The notes beneath the pieces were generated by a model, which saw nothing but the letters and a program-made list of their open reading frames with translations, searched no databases and was not told the DNA's origin. Below are positions 1 through 12,110 of a DNA stretch of 64,000 bases, in pieces; position 1 is the stretch's first letter, and the number at the start of each line of letters is the position of its first letter. The DNA is taken from contig NC_044018.1 of NCBI RefSeq assembly GCF_900496995.4, positions 29,710,825 through 29,774,824 of the forward strand, given 5' to 3'. Made by a program: the position numbers and the translations under genes. Source of the stretch: Aquila chrysaetos chrysaetos. Lineage: Eukaryota > Chordata > Aves > Accipitriformes > Accipitridae.

Positions 1-790
1 GAGTGTGCCCCCCAGCCCAGCTATACCCACCCTTCAGACCCCCCCAAACTCTACCCCCGGTAGCCCCCATCTCCATCCCCCCTCCCAAGACTGGGCAGGA
101 TGGGGACACCGCCGGGGGGGTTACCCCCCCAACATAACCCAGACCCCCCCCCGTCCCAGCGGGGAGAGGGTTAAACATCCCCCGGGGGGGGGGGCATTTA
201 CCTGGACGGTAGAGGCGGCTTTGCAGACCCCTTATTGCCCCTGCCTTAAATCACAGGCGGGGGGGGTTGCCCTCCCTTGCCTGCAACCAGCGGTACAGGC
301 AGGACGAGGCTTGCCCCCCCCCCGCAGGCAGCGACCCCCCCTTTTTTGCTCCCCTAAACGCCCCCCCCCCCTTTGCTTAGCCCCAGCCTTTGGCAGCAGA
401 GCGGGGTTGTTTGGGGTTGGGGGTTTTTGGGGGGGGGGGGCAGCACCCTGTTTTTTCCTCGGTCCTGGGTGCTGCAGGTAAGGCACCCACGGGGTTACAC
501 GTCCATGCGTGTGCAGCACCCACGCGTGTGTACCGCTCCCCGGCCACCCCAGGCCGCTTGGCCCTTGCTTTAAGCATTGACCTCCCCATGCTCAACCTCT
601 GGTGGGTGGGTGGGTGTGTATATATATTTATATATATTTATATTATTTTGGGGGTAAAGCTGGAGGGATGCGTTAAAAATGGCTCCCACCTCCCCGGCGC
701 AGGTCGGGGAGCTGCAAACGGATGTCAACATTTTGGGAGGGTTTTAGCTCCCTCAATTAAAGCTGCTTTTTTTTTTATCTCCATCTCGCC
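1..790. other. GC-rich low-complexity intergenic spacer
   Basis: Runs of 6-10 C or G dominate, with no homeodomain, hexapeptide or splice-site pair. Open frames here are proline/glycine-rich by-products of base composition and are not called as genes. By comparison with other vertebrate HOXC clusters this should be the flank of HOXC4, which would lie just to the left. That placement is inference from gene order. Confidence 0.5.
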
Positions 791-819
791 CTAAAGAGAG
801 GGGCAGAGGAGGGAGGTGG

Positions 820-1060
820 GGTATTCCCTCCTTGTGCTTGATAACAATTATAGTTGAAAATCATAGCTTGCAGGGCATTGCCATATTTTACTTGATAACA
901 ATAAAAGTGACACATAAAGTTAACTGTTTATGTTTTATTTATTAGACTAAATGTGCCAGCGGTGTCGAAGGCTTTTGGCTGGTTGTTACAGCTTTTTATG
1001 GGGTTGTAAAACGCCATAAATCAGTCACTGCGAAATGGTCGGGGCTCTTTGTGCTCTTGG
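820..1060. promoter_or_regulatory. AT-rich noncoding block with clustered HOX/CDX-type motifs
   Basis: The block stands out from the surrounding C/G homopolymers by its complex AT-rich sequence. It contains TTTTTATGG at about 992-1000, a GTTGTAAAACG stretch at 1003-1013 and GCCATAAATCA at 1013-1023. These resemble the TTTATGG and TTTAC motifs bound by posterior HOX and CDX proteins. Two copies of TGATAACAAT (near 840 and 893) lie upstream. It is probably a conserved enhancer of the HOXC4-HOXC5 interval, but conservation was not tested. Confidence 0.4.
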
Positions 1061-1330
1061 CTGAGAGTTGTGTTTGCGGTGGCTGCTGTTTCTTCTGGAG
1101 ATGAAAAGTAATAATGGGATTTTATTTTGATTATTATCACCCCCCCACACACCCCAATCATCGCGGTGATTTTGCTTTTTACCTTTTTTTTTTAATTTTT
1201 TTTTATTATTATTATTATTAACAAGCCCTGGCAAACAGCAAACGCCGCTTTCGCACTTTGAATAAACTACCTTTAGCAAATGACATCAGCAGGGTTGGAG
1301 GATTTAATTAGGAGCGCTGCAATTAAAGGA

Positions 1331-1680
1331 AAGCAGAACTTTCCAAGGCTCTGGCATCGCCCATATATTCCCCTAGAGACGAATTTGTGACTGGGAGACG
1401 CTCACACAAATTCGAGTCTACAGGGTACATATAGGCGACGGGGAGGGTTGGGGGGGGCAAAGGGGGGGGCTGAGCCCCCCCCGGACACCGACTCCGCATG
1501 TATTTGGGCACCGGGACATGGAAGAAGTCCTTTTCTCTCTTTATTTGGCTTTTTTTTTTTGGGGGGGGGGGGGGTTATTGGCAGCTGATTTGCAGGGCTT
1601 CGCTAATTGCTGGCCCCGTGCACCGGCAGAGCCTGCTTCTTCCTAAAGTTGTAAGTCCCGGAATTACATATAGAAACGCC

Positions 1681-1711
<31 letters not shown>

Positions 1712-2849
1712 ACCTATGTAAGGTAAAATCCTTGCTCTTCCCAGAAAGGTTTCGGGGATAGGGAGAGAAGGGGGGATGGGGGGGAAGCTGCGAGGTTGGG
1801 GGAAAAAGACATGAATAGAAATGTATTCCGGAACCCAAAACATTGATTTAAATATATCCAATAAATTCCTTTTCTCCAGCAATACTTCATTCTGCCCAAA
1901 CACCTCAGACTCATGCAGGGCTTTGACATTTATAGTTCAGACTGATGCAACAACTTTATTCCAAGGCTGAGGGAATATTGAATAAAGATGGAGAGTTAAT
2001 AAAGTAATTTTTACCTACGCACATCCTTCCCCCCCCCCCCCCCCCCCGAATATATGGGTTTCAATAAGCACCAGCAGAATAAATAAATATCCACAGGTAG
2101 TTCTTTTAAGGCTATGCTGGATATTTTTTTTTTTAAAGGAAAATAAAGCACGAAACAAAACGGCAGCAATCAAAGCATTAAAAAATTCAAGGCGTGAAGG
2201 TCACAAACTAGGCGGCTCTGGACTCTCTCGCTTTCTCAGGGGGGAAACGCAACTTTATTTGCACCGTCTGCGTCCCCCCACCCCCCGATTCCCACCCAAA
2301 TATATCTGGGTTTGACCACTCGCTTCTCCATCCTCTCTTCCCCATCTCCCTTCATCCCTTCGGTGCGTTTGGGGGGGCTGCCCTCGGATTTCTTACAAGT
2401 GCATCAGAAAAGAAAAAAAAAAAAAAGAAATTCCCCGGATTTCTTAAAAATGGCCAAAAAAAATCCTATTTTCCCCTTTTTATTGCTTGTGGATTGATGT
2501 TTTCGCCCTTCCTTTTGCTTTTTAACCGGAGTTTAGAGCTGTGCCTCTTGCTGAAGTGTTTGGATTTTTTATTTATTTAACACTCCCCCCCTTTTTTTTT
2601 TTCTCTGTAAAATAAGTCTGCAGGGACGTGTGAAGAATAGTTGTACAAGAATCTGGCTCTTTTGTCTATAAAGCAGCCCTCCCACCGCTCTCCATCCCTC
2701 GTCCCCCCACCAGCACAACCGTGTCGAGAAACACTTTGGGAGGGACAAAACCCAGAGAAACGCAGCACCTCGGCAGAGAAAAGGGGAAAAAAAAAAAAAA
2801 AGGAAAAAAAAAATTGAAAAATCTCATTTTGGGCTTTATTTCTTTTTCC
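1331..2849. other. Intergenic sequence with simple repeats
   Basis: No gene is seen. A 13-bp-stem inverted repeat lies at 1377-1419 (see findings), a (TA)n run at about 1681-1707, and C or A homopolymers near 2031-2047 and 2786-2812. Small open frames are not supported by codon pattern or family motifs. Confidence 0.5.
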
Positions 2850-4150
2850 TACCTAGGATGAGGGCTGCGAAATATAGATCTGGTTACCATCGCGGGGACA
2901 TTTTTAAGTACAAAGCGCCTTTTTGACAGTACTGAAGAAAAATAAGTATGCATTGTCTCTCCGGATTCATTGTGTTGGCTATTACCATACTGACCGTTTG
3001 GTAACCTGTACCTCAGCCCATTAGCAATCTGTGCTTTCCAGAAAAAAATGAAGTACCTATCTACTGGGGGTTTGTTATCCCGTGTTTAATAATAATAGGA
3101 AAAGCGGGGTAAAAGCTCGCGGTGGATGAACTCTGCCTCCTTGAGATGCGGGAGGTGGGAATCAATTTTGGAGTGGAGTTTTATTCCGAGCTTGTTTTAA
3201 GGTGATTATTGCACAATTAGTGGTAGGAGAACTAAAAACCTCTGTGTATATATATTTTTTTAATTATTTTTTTTTAATAGTTGGATTCCCTCTGCCATAG
3301 GCAATGACACGTAATTAATTAAATTTTATTTTTTTCTTACCAACTCGAAAGCAGTGAGTGCAGAGAAGATCTTTTCTTTTTGTCCCTTCCTAATGCAAAT
3401 AGACAAGGTCTAATTTATGCAAAGAAATATGCAAATGTTTAATTGATTTTTTTCTTAAATCTGTTGTCAGTAAAAGTAATGAATCGGCCTAAAACGATTT
3501 TAATAAGCAAAGCCTGTCACCCAAAGTCCTAGCCTTCACATTTTTCTTTTGAGCCTCTTTCGTCTCAAAGAAACTAATAATGTAAATATTTATCCCTTCA
3601 TTTTAACGTATTAAAGATGAATCCCTCTTGTTTGCGAACGAACTGAAAAAATAAAATAAAATATGCAAACCACTTTCTCCATCTCTCCCTCCCCCCCCTT
3701 CTCACCCCACCCAGGAATTCAATTTTCTTCAAATCTCGTTGAAAGTGGCTTTTTAAAAAGTGGGCGCATTTTAATATTGGTTAGACAGCGTGACCTGAAT
3801 TTCACCTCAACTGTTTGACTTGATCCAATAGGTCACTGCCAAGGAGTTATTGATGGGGGAACTCCATTGAAATTTCTCTCCTCACAAATGGCCTTTAGAT
3901 CTTCTAGCGAGTTCAATAACTAGTTATAATGTAGAAGGGGAAAAATGAAGCCCAGAGGCAAACTAATTTGATGTTTCATTTTTATGCTGGAGAAATTGTT
4001 GGTTTTTGTTCCTCTCACCTCCTGCTCGGCCCCTCTCTGCCTCTCCAAAAAGGAGGGGGGGTGGAAAAAATAAAAATACTCTGGTTTGAGCGAAGCCCCC
4101 TCTGAGCCGAGGTTTGGCTGTGCTAGAAATATCTGCTATTTTATTTATAA
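2850..4150. promoter_or_regulatory. Candidate HOXC4-HOXC5 intergenic enhancer
   Basis: About 1.3 kb of complex AT-rich sequence with few homopolymers, unlike its flanks. Visible motifs are POU octamers ATGCAAAT at 3393-3400 and 3429-3436, ATGCAAAG at 3417-3424 and ATGCAAAC at 3663-3670; a DR5 nuclear-receptor element at 3791-3807; and a PBX/HOX-like TTATTGATGG at 3847-3856. The HOXB4-HOXB5 interval is known to carry a DR5 retinoic acid response element (DE-RARE), so the position is suggestive. The enhancer role is inferred from motif density and location. Confidence 0.5.
3791..3807 (-). promoter_or_regulatory. DR5-type retinoic acid response element candidate
   Basis: On the minus strand it reads AGGTGA, a five-base spacer AATTC, then AGGTCA. 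Both half-sites fit the RAR/RXR half-site pattern PuG(G/T)(G/T)(G/C)A. Known RAREs of this DR5 class control HOX paralogue groups 4 and 5. Function here is inferred. Confidence 0.5.
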
Positions 4151-7100
4151 TTTAATTGGCATTGGCGCTTCAGCCCGGGAACTCCTCGGGACTCGGTGGA
4201 GCAGGGAGCCCAGCAAGACTGAAACTTGCTGCTTGGTAGGAAACACACTTTTTTTTTCTTTTTTAAAAATTTTTTCCTGTTTTTTTTCTTTTTTCCCCCC
4301 TTTTTTCTGATTTTCTTTTTTCCTTTCTCTTTTCTTATTCTTTTTTCTTTTCCTCCCCCCCCCCTTTTTTTTTTGGAAAGGTTTTGTTTAAAATAAATCA
4401 AAAGCACCAACAACCAAGTTGCACCTCTCCCCTCTCCAACTTCTCCTGGGGTTGAGCAGGACCAGGCAGCCCCAGCTTTCTGCTGCAGCTCTGCTCCCCA
4501 GCAAATCGACCCCCTGGAAGAGCCGCTCGGAATTGGAGCGGAGCAATAACCCTCACCCTCATTTTATTCCCCGGGTTTTTATTTGTGTGCTGGGTCACCC
4601 TAGTTCATGTGACCACATCTGGGCTCTTCTCTGGTTTGGTGGCCTTGGGGAGGGTTTTCTCCCTTTTGCTTCCTTCAGATCCGTTTTGTTTCAGGCTTAA
4701 AATATTTATTTGAATTGGGGGAGGGTTTGTTGCGGGGGGGGTGTGTCCGAGAGGCAGAGGAGGACTCAGCTGGAGGATGCTTTTAAGTGATATATATACA
4801 GGAGCTAAGATTTCTCCTTGACTTTTCGTAGACAAAGACGACTTATACTGACCCACCGGATAATTGCTGAACCCTGGGTTAAGTTGAAAAGAAAACATTG
4901 GGCTTGTATTGGGGAAAGGGCGTGTTTTGGGCGGGAGGGGGGGGGGGGGAGTGAAAGTTGCAGGAGAAAGTGTCCAGGGGCTGCAGCGAGCCCATTAGCA
5001 GATCTATAGCTGTTATTGTATGGGATGGAAACATATACAAACTTGAGGCTGATCCCTCTTGTTGGAGAGAGCTTCTGCTTGAGTGGTACTTATTGCTCTC
5101 ACCCCGTGGAAATCTTCCTCCGGGATGACAATATTAATAATTAACATTATTCCCACCCACCCCCCCAGCCTCCTCCCCCAGACCCCCTCGGGTTGCAAAT
5201 CCACTTCTAGGCTTCATAATCCCAAAACCTTCTTGATGGCTTGGGCCGGGGAGAAGGAGGTGGAAAAAGTTTCTGTGTAGGGACAGAGGATAAAAATTAG
5301 GGCGTTTCTTTTTCCCTCATAAAGTTAATCCAGCCCCAGCTGGGGGGGTTACACCAGGGAATTTTGGGAGGGGGGAGCCCTGACCCGCTGCTCCTGCAGA
5401 GGAAACGTGGCCGAGATGGCTCAGCCTTCACTTGCAGGGATGCAGACCCCCTGGCCTGGCATCAAAATGGGGTGGGAGGGGATAAAATAAGCGAAAACTC
5501 CCTCTTTTCGGTGCATTTTTAGTCCTCCCAAGCGAAGACGAAGCCCAGTTTTTACCAGGTTGCGCTCATCCCTTTTTAAAACCCTTTGCAATTAAAAATC
5601 AATCGCGGGGGGTGCTGCCTCCGGGGACGCGACCCAGCACTTTTTAAGCAAAAAGCAGCCAAAAAACCATACAGAAAATCCTCTTTTTTTTTTTTTTCCC
5701 CACCCCGGTGTTCAAATGGCCGCGTTGCTCTGAGCCAACCCCTCCCTGAGACACCCAGCCCCCGTCCATGCACCTCGGAGGCTGGTGAAAGCTCGGATCA
5801 ATACCCCGCTGTTATTAAAATCCTTGGGTATCCCTTCCTCTGGATGCAGGTCAATGAAAAGTGGGGTGAGGAGGGATGGAGAGGTGGACGACAGGCGTGG
5901 GGAGTGACACGGGTGGGAGTTGTGGGGGGGGGATCCTGCTCCGGTGGGGCCAGGCAGCACCACATGGAGGGCAGAACCGCAGCCAGCTGCAGATGTGGAA
6001 GCGATGGGATGAAGGGGAGGATGATTTAAAGTCCCGGTTTTATCGCCTTTCGGGCCGTGTTTTCAACTCTCTCGGTGTGTAAACACGCTCTTTAAACCCG
6101 ACGCGACCCAGATGCGCGCAGCTCCGCGCCCGTGTGCGCACCCCCAGCCCTGACAGCTCGCAGCGGGGCAGGGAATCTGGGCTTTTCCCAGGGGTAATTC
6201 TGCTCCCCCGGGGGGGGGGAGAGGGACCGGGAGGGATGTCCCCTCCGCACCCGCAACCTGGAGCTTGGCGAACCGCTTCGCCGAGCCATCACATGTATTT
6301 AAATCTTAATAATAATTGCAATAATAATAATAACGCCCCGGGAAGGCGGCGCGGACACCCGGGAGCCCGCGGGACCCTTGTTAGGGTGGGAAACAAGGGA
6401 TTTAACGCTAGGAAAGGCGCTCCCCACTCCCTTTAATGTTTATTTATTTTTTTTCACTAGGGTACTTTCAGTTTAATCTTTCGCAGTGCAATAAACTATT
6501 ATCTTAGTTAATCCCCAAGGCGAATCCATCAAAACCTTTTAATAAAACGTTTCGTGGCTTCCGCGGGGGCCTCCAGCAACAGGGGCTGAGGAAGGGCGAG
6601 CCCTGGGGTTGGGGTGGGTTTTTTGGGGGGGGTGTCTCCCTAAAATTTTCTGGTAGTAAAATAGGGGGAGAGGGTCCCCCCCCCTCGGCGGTGCCATTAG
6701 GATTCCAGAGGCATGGGGAGCTGCGGGAGCCATCACTCACGGCCCCGGGAGCAAAGGGAGCCGGGCTGGAACAAGAGGAGCCGCGGGGATGATATAGAGA
6801 AGCAGGCCGCCAGCATCAATCCCGACCTGATAAGAAATCGGCTGCTTCCCCGGAAAAAAAAAAAAAAAAAAAAAAAAAGGAAAAAATAATCACAGCCCGC
6901 TCGCCTGGGCCATTGAGGTTTGGGGGGAAAAATCGCCTTTTCCCAACGCTAAAGGTGCCCCCGGTCCTTTAGCTTTTGCTGGGAAAACTGGGAAAGGTGA
7001 GCTGATTTGGGGGGAGAATAAAAGGGAAAAGAAGGGTAAAGCAGCCCTTCGCCCAGAGGACACGGTGAGGGTCGCTGCAAGGACCAGCCGACGAGGGGTT

Positions 7101-8267
7101 GTGCAAACCGCAGCTCCCCAAAATCTTCTTTTAAGCCCCAGATCTGGCTTGAAACATCGCGTTTGGGGCTTAAGTGAAGAATCAGGCGTTCGTGCAGCAC
7201 GCTGAAAGCCTCCCATAAAATATAGGTTTGTTCATACTCCACTTCTCCCCTTACACATGACCCAGCCGCTCCAGCCCCAGCCTATTTTTTAAAGCTTTCT
7301 ATTTCACCACAATATCATAGAGAATTAATTTCGACAAGAGACAGGTACCGAAGAGGAGCAGACACAGATGTAAAGTGTCAGCTTGAGTCTGCAGGTAAAT
7401 ATTTCCCCCTTTTCCAACATGTAAAAGGGTTTTATTCTGCCTCGGAAAGGAGAGAAAGAAAAATAGCAAGAAAGAGGGATTTTTGTTTGCGCAGGACACG
7501 TGTGGGCACCCATAAGCCCACGCACCCAAGTGGCCTTTCTTCCCCCTCCAAAAAATCCCACCCATGTGCTCCAGAGGGAGAAGAACCCCCCCAAGGGGGA
7601 AAGGGAGAGGGGGGATGCTCAGCACCCCTTCCCAGCAGAGAAACCCCTCAATGCTCCCCCCAAAATCTCTCTCAGCACCCGGGGGTTAGGGTTGTGTGTG
7701 TGTGCACACACAGGGGTCCCTCTTTTTTGCGGGGGGATTTGCTTAGATCCCAGATTTGGGGGATATTTTAGCGAAGTGGACTGTTGTGCTGGATGCTGGA
7801 TCCCAGCGAAGGGTGCGGAGGAGAGGAGCGGGGGGGAAGTGGCACCGGGGGGACACACACGAGCTACCTCGTTATTAATTACAGAAACTCATCAAGCTCA
7901 GCCTGTAAACCCCCTAATGTGGGCTCTACCAGAGGGATGGTCCTCCCTCCCCACGAAGGAGAGGAGGGTTTGAGGTTTGCAGAATCTGTGTCCCCCCCAA
8001 AACTGTGCCCCGCCCAGAGCTGTGTCCCCCCCAGAGCTGTGTTCCCCCCCAAGGTCCATACCGAGGACGAATCTGCTGGAGGGTCAAGGCGGGGGGTGTC
8101 TGTGTGTGCCTTACAAATAAACACAGAAATGAGTGAAGGGGGAGAAATAGGGGTGGAAAAATCCCCCAGGTGCTGGGTTTTGCCAAGGGGCTGCTTGGGC
8201 TTTCGCGGGGGGGGGTGCTTTCAGCGAGGTGCCTTCGGTTTTGGGGTGGAAAAGTGGGAGAAGAGAA
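4151..8267. other. Intergenic spacer, no gene recognised
   Basis: Mostly GC-rich or homopolymer-rich sequence. A CpG-rich patch at about 6060-6370 is followed by an AAT/ATT-rich stretch. T-rich runs lie at 4250-4375, and an A24 run sits near 6856-6878. I found no homeobox, splice-flanked coding exon or structural RNA. Confidence 0.5.
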
Positions 8268-8560
8268 AAAGAAAGACAAAATGTAGAGAGAGAGAAATAT
8301 GGAAAGAAAAAAGAGATGGAGAGAAAGGGAGAGTGAAGGAAAGAAAGGAGAAAAAAGGAAGGAAGGAAAGGAAGGAAAGGAAGGAGGGAAGGAAAGGAAG
8401 GAAAGGAAGGAAAGAAAGGAAGGAAGGAAAGGAAGGAAAGGAAGGAGGGAAGGAAAGGAAGGAAAGGAAGGAAAGAAAGGAAGGAAGGAAAGGAAGGAAA
8501 GGAAGGAAGAAGAAAAGAGGAAGGAAGGAGGAAAGAAGGAGGAAGAAAAGAGGAAGACCC
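8268..8560. repeat. GGAA-type polypurine microsatellite
   Basis: An almost unbroken purine strand built from GGAA, GGAAA and GGAGG units. A higher-order unit of 61 bp is visible: the phase-marking AAGGAGGGA occurs at 8381 and again at 8442 with matching flanks. Polypurine mirror tracts can form triplex H-DNA and GGAA repeats can bind ETS factors. Neither role is shown. Long open frames across it on both strands are artefacts of the repeat. Confidence 0.85.
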
Positions 8561-11500
8561 CGGTGCGGTTTGCCGGGCTGGGGGGGGGGGCTGTCGGGTC
8601 GGGGGTGTCCCAGCAGACACCTACCACTGGGCTTCCCCCCCCCGCACCACCGAGCCCTCCTGCCCCCGGCCATCCCAGCCTGGGAGCCGGGGCCGGAGCT
8701 GAGCCACCGCAGCGGCGGGTCTGGGGGGGGCACGGAGGGAGGGGGGGAGCTGGTGTCTGAAAACAAAATTAAAAAAAAAAAAAATCAAAATCAGTATTGC
8801 ATACTGCTGACTCCCTCCAAGTTACATTTATTTATTTTTCCTAAACCTACAGGAAAGAATGTTTCATTATTTTTTTTAAAGCAGGGTGAGCAGCAGCTCC
8901 TCTTACCCAAACTCCAGCAAACTCTAAAATCCTGCCCTGGACGCGAATAAATACCAGAGGTCAACAGTAGCCGCTCTCCCTTCCCTGGTGATTATTTTAC
9001 TGCTGAGAGGGAATCAGAGGAATCTGCTAAGTGCCAAGAAAACATTTAAATATATCTGTGTGTGTTTACATAAGTGTGCGCGTCTGTGTGCACACATGGG
9101 CGCAGCCCGAGCTCCGCAGCCCCCCCGCACCTATATATATCCATACTGATACATGCACAGAATACCGGTGCCTATGGCTGCGTGTAATATAAATATGCAC
9201 ATAGACACAGCTCAAGCAGGAAGAAAAGGACGAATAAATTGTATATAAGCGGAAATAAAGGTGGGGTTTATTTCATGTCTGGGTAAACCATGGTGCTTTG
9301 ACCCTTTTTCCCGTAAGGAGGAGAAAAGAGTTGGGATAAAGAGATGCAAGGGATGTGTCCAGCGCGAAGGTAACTGGTGTGTTTATTTTCTTTCGTCCCT
9401 TCCTTCCTAAAAGCAGGGAAAGTGGATGGGGAGGATGGATATTCCCAGTCCCTGCTGGGAAAAGGGCTCACGTCTGCCAGGCAAGAGAAAAATCGCAAAT
9501 AAACACCCCCCCCCCCCCAAAAAAAAAAAAAGGAGGAGGAAAAAATATAAATCGATAACTCGGGATTCAACTCTTGACCGGGAAAACCCAGATCAAAACA
9601 TCATTTGATAGAAACGCGCTTTGAGGAGTGGATAATAAATCAATAAAATCAATCCATCAATAGGATCTGCAGGGACAGGCGGGCTCCGCAGCCTGGCTGC
9701 TGGGGAACGGGCAGGGGGAAAATGGAAGATGATGTTTGGAAACTCTCTTTCCCACCTCGGGGTTGGGGCGGGGGGGGAAAGCCCCAGACGATGGGATGGA
9801 AACATCGGGCTGCACCTATTTCAGCCGGATTTCCTCCGTCCTCTCATCCACCCTCCAATACCCCCTTTTTTTTCCCAGCACCGAGCTGGATGCGAGGAAA
9901 TTATATATCCCAGAGTCATTCTCCGGACTTTATATTTTTCTTTCTCCTGTCCAATTATGCAGAAAATTATTTTGCTTGTTACTAAAAAGGGGGATTTCTT
10001 ATGAACACTGTATTTTTTTAATCCCGTAATTCACACCACAGACGACTGGAAGCTCTCCAGGTCGCATACGCAAACGCGAGCAGCATCTAAACTCAAATTA
10101 AATGATATTTAAGCGAAAACCCAAAATATCCGGAAGAAATGCCTCCAACCCGGCATTTATTTTTAATGACCCCCCCCATCCATCACCGAGAGGAAGAGGT
10201 GGGAAATGAGAGGTCGCAGGGGAAAGAAAGCCGAGTTTCACGTCGGACACAAAAAACTTTCTTCTTCCTCCCCAAATCCGGGAAACCCCCGTGTTTCTGC
10301 CCCAGCCAGCCTCGACACGCGTGGGAGAGCATCCCCTTTTACCCCCGAAAAGCTCTGGTGGCCCCTGGTGAAGCTGGGAGCACCACTCCCCCCAAATTCC
10401 CCTTTTCCCTTTGGATGCCTCCAGGTTTTGAGCGACTTCGTGTTACCCCAGAACCACATTTTTTAAACGAGCATCGCAAGGACTTTCCGTGGGTTGGGGG
10501 ATGATGGGGGGGGGGATCAGGGGGTTCCAGGGTCCCCCCAACCCCTGCGTGTTCCCAGGTCCCCTGGGTCCGGGCTTGGAGCTGCCCGATATTTTCTGGC
10601 ACCGTTTTTTTTTTCAAGCACCTTTCCCCACTCTTAATGACCGCTAAATAAAGGGAATAACTCTAATTTTCAGCATTTTTTCCTCTTCCAAGCCCGCAGC
10701 ACCCAGCCAGACCAGGGCAGGACCTGCACCATCCCGGAGGGTGGGGAGAAAAACATGCTGAGACCCCAGGGACCCCCCGGGATAGCCCTGACCTGGGGAC
10801 AGTGGCCTTGTCCCACACCCGTGGGGACATCTCGCTGCTCGGGGGGGGGGGGGGGGGGGGTGTGTGTAAAGAAAATAGTGATCATTTCTGATGCTATTTT
10901 TTATATATCCTCGGAGGTGGCATGCTCAGGGCACGCCCACCCCACCGATAGAGCCCTATAGAGCCCTATAGATCCTCATTGCTGCATAGGGCTCAGGTAG
11001 GCGGATCTGCCCGGGGGGGGGGGGGGGGGGGGATTCACCTTCCGAGTGGGATTGGGGGGAAAATTAATCTCAATCGTCACGATGGAGACTTAAACCCGGC
11101 CTCCCAAAATATGCCTCTGCATTGGTTTGTGCAGTCCCCGGCCCTGGTGCCAAAAGGGGAGTGCAAAAGGGGGGCAGCGAGGGCTGGGGGGGCTCACAAG
11201 GCCTCTACAGAAGAGCAGCCCCCCCCAAATTGCTGAAACCCACCCTCTGACCTCACCAAGAGCCTCTGGGACAGCGAACTGCTCCCCCCAGGAGGGCTCA
11301 GGCCCCGCAGGACACCCCCAAATGAGGGTCCCTGAGTAAGGGACATGGAGAAGGGGCTTAAAATCCACCCCCCCCCGGGTGCCCTCAAAGCACCACAGGT
11401 CCCAGGGCGCTGCCGCAGACCCTCCTGCTGGGTTGCTCCCTGCTTTTTGGGGGGCGCTTGAGCCCCCCCAGGGCTCTGGAGAGGAAAATTTTGGGGGGTC

Positions 11501-11759
11501 CCCAGGTGTTTGGTCATGTCCCTGCCTCCTACTCCATCCTTTCCCCAAAGGTTGTGCCTGCGGAGTGGGGTGCACCCCAGCTGCCCCCCTCTTCCCTGAG
11601 CACCCCTGGGTGGGGGGCCAGTCCTGTACCCCCCTCTGGGTGGGGAGCAGTGGTCCCTGGAGTGGTAAGGGGGGTCCCCATCCCTGCTGGGAAAGGCTTA
11701 GCACCCACAGACCCTCCACAGCACCCACAGACCCCCCCCGCCCAGCACCCACGAGGGAG
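8561..11759. other. Intergenic spacer, no gene recognised
   Basis: Mixed unique sequence and homopolymers, including G runs near 10840-10860 and 11013-11031. TATATA and CACA/TGTG short repeats occur near 9050-9200. No coding exon or RNA gene was recognised. Confidence 0.5.
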
Positions 11760-12110
11760 GTTACGCACATGGTGTATGGGTGTCTGCGTGTGCGCGAGGC
11801 CTTGTGTGTGCGCGTGCACTCGTGACGGGGTGTGCGCACGCCCTTGTGAGCACGTGTGCATGTGTGCACACACGTATGACCGTGCATTTGCCTGCCTGCG
11901 TATATGCCAGCATAGGTGTGCATGTGTGTGTGCATTTGCACGCTTGCACGTATGTCCGTGTGTGTTCGCGCCTATGCGCGTGCATTTGCATGCCTGCCCG
12001 TGCACACACACGTGTCCATGCGTTCTCATTTGCCCGTGTGCATGCATGCGTGGGTGTGCTTGTGCGTGGGCATGCGTGGGTGTGCATGGGCATGCGTGGG
12101 TGCTCCCGGG
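11760..12110. repeat. Alternating purine-pyrimidine TG/CG/CA-rich tract
   Basis: About 350 bp consisting of degenerate short units related to TGTGCATGCGTG, alternating pyrimidine and purine with many CG, TG and CA steps. Units near the right end (GCATGCGTGGGTGT) become more regular. Such sequence can adopt Z-DNA. Cys/His-rich open frames on both strands are products of the repeat. Confidence 0.75.

Noticed and set aside
7784-8950. 388-codon plus-strand open frame and its antisense partners
   Set aside because: Its body is lysine/glutamate/arginine repeats from the GGAA microsatellite; no family domain, and all frames across the tract stay open for the same reason.
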